A stretch of DNA of 64,000 nt, from NCBI GenBank assembly GCA_019636275.1, contig JAHBXY010000028.1, positions 1 to 64,000 on the forward strand, in the 5' to 3' direction. The DNA is from Planctomycetota bacterium. GTDB taxonomy: Bacteria; Planctomycetota; J058. The notes beneath the pieces were generated by a model. It saw nothing but the letters and a program-made list of their open reading frames with translations. It searched no databases and had not been told where the DNA came from. Numbering within the stretch: the stretch's first letter is position 1; the number at the start of each line of letters is the position of its first letter. A program made the translations under genes and the position numbers. Below, one piece after another: positions 55,964-64,000 of the stretch.

Positions 55964-56071
55964 GACGGGCCGGGCCGGGCCGACTCCGGCCGGGGGTCCC
56001 CGTGCTCGGCCGTCGAGCTTCCATGAGCCTGCGAAGCGCGACGAACCACGGCCGAGCACACGGATCCCCCG
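55964..56071 (+). repeat. Family B hairpin element, copy B1
   Basis: Contains a 49 nt block (55964-56012) repeated inverted at 60698-60746 with one mismatch. Stem GTGCTCGGCCGT (56002-56013) / ACGGCCGAGCAC (56048-56059) with a 34 nt loop can extend through the GGGGGTCC and GGATCCCCC flanks. It lies between kdsB and pyrG. Confidence 0.88.
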
Positions 56072-56160
56072 GCATCATCGACGACGCCAGAGGGCCGGCT
56101 GGAAGGCCGCGAAGCGGCATTCCGGGCGGCCCTCTGGCGGCTGTCGGGGGGGCGGCATAG

Positions 56161-57843
<1,683 letters not shown>

Positions 57844-57890
57844 CCGGCCGCCGGATCAATCCTCCTTCGGCCGCTCGCCGGCCGCCCGCC

Positions 57891-58781
57891 TCAGCCCGTC
57901 GGGAGGAAGCGGTCCGTCAGCTCGTCGTCGAGCTCGTCGACCGGACCCGCGTGAGAGGCGACGATACGCCGGTCCACGAGCACGTAGATGCACACCACCC
58001 TGGCGGCGTTCCCGATGGAGCGGCGCGGCCCTCCGAACAGCAGGGCCTCGGCGACCTCACCCTGGGTGTCGGCGACGTGGCGCCAGGCGGCGCGCTTCTC
58101 CGCCAGATAGCTACGCCAGGCGGGGACGTCCTCTGGCGTCACGCTGCCGACACCGACGACCTCCAGGCGCGGGAAGTTCGCGCGCACCCGCGCGAGCCAG
58201 GCCAGCTCCTTCTCGCAGTCGTCCCAGGTGCCGTAGAACATGATGACGGTCCCGCCCGTCGCGACAGGGAGCTCGAACGCCTTGTTCGCCAGGTCGCGGA
58301 CCTCGATCGGCTCGAGGAGCTCGCCGCTCGCGATCACGGCCGGAGTCCCCTCCTCGAACCCCGTCCCGTTCACCAGCCCCAGGTGGACGGAGTGCTCTCG
58401 CCCTCGCGCGTCGCGCGCGCGCACCCAGAGGAGGTCGACGAACGACCAGTCGCGCTGGAGCTCGTCGGCCAGACCCAGCGACGAGACCAGGGCCGCGTCG
58501 ATCGTGATCCCGTGGCGGCCGTCGTCGAGACGGCGCATGGGGCGGGACAGCTCCTCCTTCCCCTTGCGCAGGACCAGCTCGACCTTCAGGTCTCCTTGTC
58601 CCTCCACGCGCGCGCGCACGGGGATCGTCAGGCGCCGGATGACCGTGCCGGGCGCGGGCTCGACCTGGACCACCCGCGGGTCGTCAGGGGGGGAGGCTTG
58701 CGCCGGGCTCGCGGCAGCCAGCAGGGCGCCCACGAAGGCGACGGTGACGTTGCGCAGGGTGCGGTGTCGGTTCGACTTCAC
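57891..58781 (-). CDS. Secreted protein with thioredoxin-like domain having one cysteine
   Basis: 296 residues. Signal peptide (VTVAFVGALLAAASPAQAS), a beta-rich N-terminal domain (VEPAPGTVIRRLTIPVRARV) and a C-terminal thioredoxin-like fold. TVIMFYGTWDDCEKELAWLA sits where TlpA-type proteins have W-C-x-x-C, but only the second Cys remains. VVCIYVLVDRRIVASHAG supplies the last strands and matches the 'voDrdGriv' region. It therefore cannot be a normal dithiol reductase; it may bind peroxide or a partner thiol. GTG 58781 with GGAGGAG 8 nt upstream. Function unknown. Confidence 0.72.
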   Translation of the reverse strand: MKSNRHRTLRNVTVAFVGALLAAASPAQASPPDDPRVVQVEPAPGTVIRRLTIPVRARVEGQGDLKVELVLRKGKEELSRPMRRLDDGRHGITIDAALVSSLGLADELQRDWSFVDLLWVRARDARGREHSVHLGLVNGTGFEEGTPAVIASGELLEPIEVRDLANKAFELPVATGGTVIMFYGTWDDCEKELAWLARVRANFPRLEVVGVGSVTPEDVPAWRSYLAEKRAAWRHVADTQGEVAEALLFGGPRRSIGNAARVVCIYVLVDRRIVASHAGPVDELDDELTDRFLPTG

Positions 58782-58899
58782 GCGGGGGCTCCTCCGGTGT
58801 GCGAGCAGCCGCCCGCACGAAGCGTGCCGGCGCGCGCCCCCGAACGCGGGCGGGTTTGTGCCCCCGCTTCCGCCACATTCCAGACACGTGGCCATCAGG

Positions 58900-59610
58900 T
58901 CACGGTCGTCGAGCGCTGGCCACCAGCCGCGGGAAGAAGTGCGCCGGCTGGCCGCGGCGGCTCGGGTGCTCGATCCAGTAGATCGCCCGCAGGGCCGCGA
59001 ACCACGCCCGCCGCACGGCGCGGTAGGCGATCGTCGCCGGCCGCGCCTTGAAGCGGAACCGCGGGGCGAAGAACCTCACCTCGCCCAGGCCGGCCCGCTC
59101 GAGCACGTAGCGCAGGCTCTCCTCGGTGTAGGCGGCCTGGTGGGTGAAGTCGGCGTAGCGCACGTACACGCCGCGGAACGACACCGCGTGCGGCACCGAG
59201 ACGACCAGCCGCCCGCCCGGCCGCAAGGCCGCGCCCATGAGCCGGACGACCTCGACCACCTGCTCGCGCGACAGGTGCTCGAGGACGTCCTTGCAGAACA
59301 CGACGTCGAAGCGGCCCGCCTGCCCGCGGAGGAAGGCGACGGGGTCGGGCTCGTCATGGACCACGGCCCCGCGCCGGCGCAGGGCGTCGGCCAGGGCCGG
59401 GTCCGGCTCCCAGGCCTCCGGCAGGAGGCCCAGCGCCGCCAGGTGGTCGAGCGCCTGCCCGCGCCCGGCGCCCACGTCGAGGGCTCGGCCGGCCGCCCCG
59501 GCCAGGGCCTCGTCGAACCAGACCGCCAGCCCCTCGCGGGCGTCGGCCTCGTCCTCCTCCTGCGTCCTGGCGAGGTGATCGGCGTAGGCGTCCCGACCGG
59601 GGTCGCTCAT
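58900..59610 (-). CDS. SAM-dependent methyltransferase (class I)
   Basis: 236 residues. Motif I RALDVGAGRGQALDHLA, acidic loop WEPDPALADAL, motif IV FDVVFCKDVLEHLSREQVVE and post-motif RPGGRLVVSVPHAVSFRG are the type 11/23 methyltransferase pattern. The C-terminal part (ARPATIAYRAVRRAWFAALR) is basic. Such enzymes act on small molecules, quinones or glycan intermediates; the substrate is unknown. ATG 59610 (MSDPGRD) fits TACAAT ending 7 nt upstream, so the transcript is leaderless. It shares a compact divergent promoter with the 59640 operon. Confidence 0.9.
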   Translation of the reverse strand: MSDPGRDAYADHLARTQEEDEADAREGLAVWFDEALAGAAGRALDVGAGRGQALDHLAALGLLPEAWEPDPALADALRRRGAVVHDEPDPVAFLRGQAGRFDVVFCKDVLEHLSREQVVEVVRLMGAALRPGGRLVVSVPHAVSFRGVYVRYADFTHQAAYTEESLRYVLERAGLGEVRFFAPRFRFKARPATIAYRAVRRAWFAALRAIYWIEHPSRRGQPAHFFPRLVASARRP

Positions 59611-59617
59611 GGGGGAC

Positions 59618-59631
59618 ATTGTAGGTACGAT
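59618..59631. promoter_or_regulatory. Back-to-back -10 boxes of a bidirectional leaderless promoter
   Basis: ATTGTA (59618-59623), which is TACAAT on the minus strand, and TACGAT (59626-59631) on the plus strand are 2 bp apart. They direct the start codons at 59610 and 59640, 7 and 8 nt away. The two coding regions are 29 bp apart, so any -35 element would lie inside the opposite gene. Confidence 0.65.
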
Positions 59632-59639
59632 CCCGACCG

Positions 59640-59939
59640 ATGACCTGGAACAAGCTCCTGCAGTTGATCGCGAAGGTCTGCGCCGAGCAGGGCGAGGAGC
59701 GGCGCGTGCTGCTCGTCCTGCGCGACGCCAGCTACCACGTGCGCGAGGTCGTCGACCCCGACCCCCCGGGCAAGGAGGGCGTCCTGGCCCTGGTCGTCTA
59801 CAAGGACGACCCGGCGCTCAGCCGCCGCACCGACGACACGCTCCTCCTCTGCGTGCCGCCCGACCGCGTCGAGCGGCTCGTCGTCACCGGCGCCGACCGG
59901 CCGGGCGTCGAGGGGCCGCTCGGGTTCGTGCCGGGCTAG
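59640..59939 (+). CDS. Hypothetical protein preceding an FHA gene, 99 residues
   Basis: MTWNKLLQLIAKVCAEQGEE is a helix; the rest is beta-rich (RVLLVLRDASYHVREVVD, EGVLALVVYKDDPALS, DTLLLCVPPDRVERLVV). No family was recognised. It is 3 bp upstream of a double-FHA protein, so it probably works with it. Expressed from the bidirectional promoter, leaderless. Confidence 0.65.
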   Translation: MTWNKLLQLIAKVCAEQGEERRVLLVLRDASYHVREVVDPDPPGKEGVLALVVYKDDPALSRRTDDTLLLCVPPDRVERLVVTGADRPGVEGPLGFVPG

Positions 59940-59942
59940 CCG

Positions 59943-60605
59943 ATGACCGGCAAGGGGGAGGGCGCCCTGAGGCTCGTCGTCATCGAGGGCAAGGCCAAGG
60001 GGACGCAGGTGCGCCTCGAGCAGCGGCAGGGGCTGGCGATCGGCCGCGCCGCGCCGGCCGACCTCGTCCTCGACGACCCGGCCGTGGCCGACCTGCAGGT
60101 GCGCCTGTTCCGCGAGGCCGCCGGCTGGCTGGCCTTCGACATGACCCCCGGCGGCTTCGTGCACAACGGCGCCCGCACCCAGCGGGCGCAGCTCGCCCCC
60201 GGCGACACCATCCAGCTCGGGTCCCACGTCCTGTGCCTGCTGACGGACGCAGCCGTCCGCGCCGCCGACGCGCCGGCCGAGACCCGCGCCGTGACGCCCC
60301 CGCCGCAGGCCGGCGCCTACCTGCTGGCGACCAAGGGCAACGACGCCGGCAAGACCTTCCCCCTCGGGGTGCGCCCGGCCGTGATCCTGGGCCGCGGGGT
60401 GTCGACCGACATCACGATCTGGGACATCCGCGCCTCGCGCGCCCACGCGCGGATCGACCGCCAGGGCGAGGGCTACACGGTCACCGACCTGAGCTCGTCC
60501 AACGGCACCTTCGTGAACGACCGCCGCCTCAAGGGCACCGTCCCCCTCGGGCCGGGCGACGTCATCCGCATCGGGTCGACGCTCCTCGAGTTCCACCCCG
60601 GGTAG
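59943..60605 (+). CDS. Protein with two FHA domains
   Basis: 220 residues. The first FHA-like half (about 8-105: AIGRAAPADLVLDDPAVADLQ...GGFVHNGART) has lost the Arg-Ser-His pattern. The second half is canonical: ILGRGVSTDITIWD, SRAHARIDR, DLSSSNGTFVNDRRLKG. So one arm binds phosphothreonine and the other may not. It sits just upstream of a cyclic-nucleotide-controlled Ser/Thr kinase gene and is likely part of the same signalling route. Confidence 0.88.
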   Translation: MTGKGEGALRLVVIEGKAKGTQVRLEQRQGLAIGRAAPADLVLDDPAVADLQVRLFREAAGWLAFDMTPGGFVHNGARTQRAQLAPGDTIQLGSHVLCLLTDAAVRAADAPAETRAVTPPPQAGAYLLATKGNDAGKTFPLGVRPAVILGRGVSTDITIWDIRASRAHARIDRQGEGYTVTDLSSSNGTFVNDRRLKGTVPLGPGDVIRIGSTLLEFHPG

Positions 60606-60638
60606 CCTGGTCCCCGCCCCGCGTCATCAGCTGAGGCC

Positions 60639-60746
60639 GTGGGATCCGTCTGCTCGGCCGCCGTTCCTTGCGCTCCGAGAGCTTACGGGTGGCTCGGCGG
60701 CCGAGCATGGGGACCCCCGGCCGGAGTCGGCCCGGCCCGGCCCGTC
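60639..60746 (-). repeat. Family B hairpin element, copy B2
   Basis: Inverted relative to B1. Stem TGCTCGGCCGCCG (60651-60663) / CGGCGGCCGAGCA (60695-60707), loop 31 nt unlike that of B1. The stem pair T-A of B1 is C-G here. The 49 nt block 60698-60746 matches B1. Confidence 0.88.
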
Positions 60747-60790
60747 GAGGCCGTGCGTGAGGCGCATTCCCGGCCGGGCCTCCTGGCGGC

Positions 60791-60796
60791 TACAAT
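60791..60796 (+). promoter_or_regulatory. -10 box of the kinase operon
   Basis: TACAAT at 60791-60796, flanked by GGCGG and CCGCC that can pair. Start site near 60803; leader about 20 nt with a GGGGGGA ribosome site. Confidence 0.5.
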
Positions 60797-60823
60797 CCGC
60801 CGCCGTCCGTCCGGGGGGACCCC

Positions 60824-62202
<1,379 letters not shown>

Positions 62203-62203
<1 letters not shown>

Positions 62204-62952
62204 TGATCCGCCGCCTGCTCTCCTGCCTGCTCGTCGCCGCCGCCCTCGCCGCGCCCGCCGCCCGGGCCCAGGACGACGGCCTGCCGCCGCCCGGCCCGCG
62301 CCCCGGCACCCCGCCCGCCCCGGACGAGGAGGAGCCCGAGGAGGAGCCCGCCGAGGAGCCGGCGCCCGACGCGCCCGCCACGCCGCCCAAGCCGCTGCCG
62401 ACCCCGCCGCCCAAGGCGGCCGACGGTCTGCACCGGGTGCCGTTCAAGCGCGAGCAGGGCACGGCCGCCGGCCTCAAGGACCACCTCGAGCGCGCCCTGG
62501 CGGCCTTCAAGGCCGGCGAGGCGGCCGCCCTGGGCGAGGCGCTGCGCGCCATGGGCCCCGACGAGGCGGCGCTCAAGGACGCGTTCACGGACGAGGGCTT
62601 CAAGGCGCTCGGCCCGCGGATCCTCGAGCGCGCCCCGCAGCTCTTCGCCGGCGAGCCGGCCGAGATCGCGCGGCGCCTCGGCCTGCGGCCGGAGCTCGAG
62701 ACGGTCGACGTGTTCACGGCCTCGACCGAGGACCTCCAGACCATGGAGTTCGGCACGGACGCCGCGCGCGAGTTCGCCTCGGGCCTGCGCCGCACGGCGC
62801 AGCACCTCAAGCCGCGCTACGTGTGGTACTGCGCCGTCCTCAAGGCCAAGGGCGCGGCCCCCGACGACCACGGGACGCGCCTGCAGCTCTTCTTCTACCG
62901 CGACGGCAAGTTCGTCCTCCTCGGCCGGATCTGGCGCATCGAGGACGAGTGA
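62203..62952 (+). CDS. Secreted hypothetical protein with acidic Pro/Glu linker
   Basis: 249 residues. Signal peptide MIRRLLSCLLVAAALAAPAA then a Pro/Glu-rich linker (about 30-80). The folded C-terminal part is mixed alpha/beta (LKDHLERALAAFKAGEAAAL, TMEFGTDAAREFASGLRRTA, RLQLFFYRDGKFVLLGRIWR). No family was recognised. It is coupled to the cNMP kinase gene (TGATG), so it may be a target or part of its output. Confidence 0.72.
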
Positions 62953-63118
62953 CGGCTGGCGCGGTCGCCTGACCGGGCGGCCGCTCCACCGACAACGGGC
63001 GGTGTGTTGGGTCGCTCCAACGGCCGGCGCGGTCCGCCGTCGTAAGCTCCGCCCTGGCTGACGGCTCGGACTGGCACCACGTTGGCTCCCCGTGCCCGGC
63101 ACGAGAGGAGTCGATCCG

Positions 63119-63808
63119 ATGATGCCCGTGAACCACCCGGAGTCCGTCCCCACGTCCCCCCTGGAGCGCGCCGTCCGCGGCGCCCTCATCAAGCTCGCCG
63201 TCCTGGCCGGTCTGGCCGTCTGCGCCGTGATCGGCCTGGGCGTGCTGGCGCTCGTCGCCCGCAGCGGGCCGCCGCCCGGCCAGGAGGTCACCGCGTTCCG
63301 CGCGGCCGACGAGCGGATCGTCGCCTGGTCCGGGAAGGCCGGGTTCGGCAACACCCCCGAGGCCGAGGCGCTCGCGGAGGAGCTGAGCCTGCGGCTGCAG
63401 ACGCTGCAGAAGGTCGCCTTCACCGGCGGGAAGGACGAGGGGCGCCGCCCCTCGCTCAGCGGGGGCAACTTCATCACCTACTGCCAGCTCACCGACGAGG
63501 GGGCCTGCTTCCTCGTCCACGTGCCGCAGCTGAAGAGCTACAAGCGGGAGGTCCGCGACGCCCTGATCGACCTCGCCTGGCAGTCGGCCCGGAGCGTCAC
63601 CGACGGCCGCCGCAGCGGCGACGCGCTCGCCGTCGGCCTCCGCGGCGCGGTCCTCTACGGCGGCCTCGCCGCCGGGAGGGCCGACGCCGAGCGGCCGGCG
63701 ACCCTCGCGAACGCCGCCTCGGTCGACACGACGCCGCTGCACGCGTTCTTCGCCGCGCCGCCGCGCGGCACGGCCGCGCCGGCGATCACCGAGGTCCACC
63801 GAGACTGA
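63119..63808 (+). CDS. Membrane-anchored hypothetical protein, 229 residues
   Basis: One N-terminal TM helix (LIKLAVLAGLAVCAVIGLGV) and a soluble domain outside the cytoplasm. It contains SLSGGNFITYCQLTDEGACF and VHVPQLKSYKREVRDALIDL, typical of small Planctomycetota proteins of unknown role. GAGAGGAG at 63103-63110 gives ATG 63119. It is 166 bp after the previous gene, probably with its own promoter, not recognised. Confidence 0.75.
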   Translation: MMPVNHPESVPTSPLERAVRGALIKLAVLAGLAVCAVIGLGVLALVARSGPPPGQEVTAFRAADERIVAWSGKAGFGNTPEAEALAEELSLRLQTLQKVAFTGGKDEGRRPSLSGGNFITYCQLTDEGACFLVHVPQLKSYKREVRDALIDLAWQSARSVTDGRRSGDALAVGLRGAVLYGGLAAGRADAERPATLANAASVDTTPLHAFFAAPPRGTAAPAITEVHRD

Positions 63809-63858
63809 ACCGGGGGCTCCGCCCGCCGCGCGCGACGCGGCGGGCGACCGACCCTCGG

Positions 63859-64000
63859 CTACCGCGCCGCCGGCCGCCCCTCGGCGCGCGGGTCGCTCAC
63901 GGCGACGCGGGCCCCGCTCGGGCGGACCCCGATCGCCTGGACGTCGCCCATGCCGCGCCCCTCGAGGACGCGCACGACGTGGCCGCGGGCGCCCAGGGCG
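63859..64000 (-). CDS. C-terminus of a gamma-glutamyltransferase (partial)
   Basis: The minus strand enters at 64000 and reads ALGARGHVVRVLEGRGMGDV, QAIGV, then VSDPRAEGRPAAR and stops at 63859. The G-H-x-V...MG.vqai......SDPR..G.a pattern is the conserved end of gamma-glutamyltransferases (small subunit). These periplasmic N-terminal-nucleophile enzymes hydrolyse glutathione. The catalytic Thr and most of the gene are outside the window. Confidence 0.8.
   Translation of the reverse strand, partial: ALGARGHVVRVLEGRGMGDVQAIGVRPSGARVAVSDPRAEGRPAAR

Overview
The window is about 64 kb of very GC-rich DNA (I estimate above 70 percent, not counted) with strong G/C preference at third codon positions. 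It encodes a diderm, Gram-negative-type cell: kdsB (KDO activation for LPS), lgt, a FadL-like porin and about ten predicted lipoproteins or secreted proteins. Three Ser/Thr protein kinases, three FHA proteins, TPR proteins, secretin-type (STN) domains and zinc-ribbon/RING-like membrane proteins suggest a Planctomycetota- or Myxococcota-like lineage. No rRNA or other marker gene is present to settle this. Housekeeping anchors are iscS-iscA, miaA, kdsB-pyrG, lgt and tRNA-Pro(GGG).

Layout. 1-9 kb: tail of a secreted protein, a His-rich metal-binding protein, a lipoprotein, iscS-iscA, a beta-helix lipoprotein coupled to a VOC protein, and a small zinc protein translationally coupled to a MacB-type ABC exporter. 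9-20.6 kb: kinase plus FHA/DUF4388 protein, CBM-esterase, lgt, degenerate receiver, VOC protein beside a broken araC, and a divergent FadL porin / secreted lipoprotein pair. 21-28.4 kb: PLP decarboxylase facing a TetR-MlrC operon across a shared operator, then an AAA ATPase plus TOPRIM-like two-gene module with a mosaic first gene, then a pseudo-M3 peptidase. 28.6-37 kb: small lipoprotein, miaA, a three-gene FHA/coiled-coil operon, GST-lipoprotein pair, and a periplasmic two-STN protein. 37-44 kb: a 1216-residue Ig-like/FG-GAP lipoprotein, an HdeD-like membrane protein and a kinase-TPR receptor. 45-51.5 kb: a guanidinium exporter next to an amidinotransferase, then an accessory stretch with antitoxin-like genes, a nucleotidyltransferase cassette, a recent tandem duplication and a tRNA-Pro flanked by an att-like repeat. 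51.6-64 kb: a TPR metallopeptidase, a RING-like protein, kdsB, pyrG, a methyltransferase sharing a roughly 30 bp divergent promoter with an FHA operon, a cNMP-regulated kinase operon, and the C-terminus of a gamma-glutamyltransferase.

Three sequence-level patterns stand out. (1) Family A is a dispersed intergenic element with six copies, each built around a long G+C hairpin whose arms differ between copies but keep pairing; a 120 bp internal module is present, absent or duplicated. (2) Family B is a second hairpin element, two inverted copies about 4.7 kb apart, also with a compensatory base-pair change. (3) Many genes have a sigma70-like -10 box (TACAAT, TACGAT or TAGGAT) ending only 6-8 nt before the start codon and no Shine-Dalgarno sequence, which indicates leaderless transcripts. 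Other genes carry good GGAGG sites. The best candidates for undescribed biology are the covarying repeat family A and the AAA/TOPRIM-like module at 24.8-26.9 kb.
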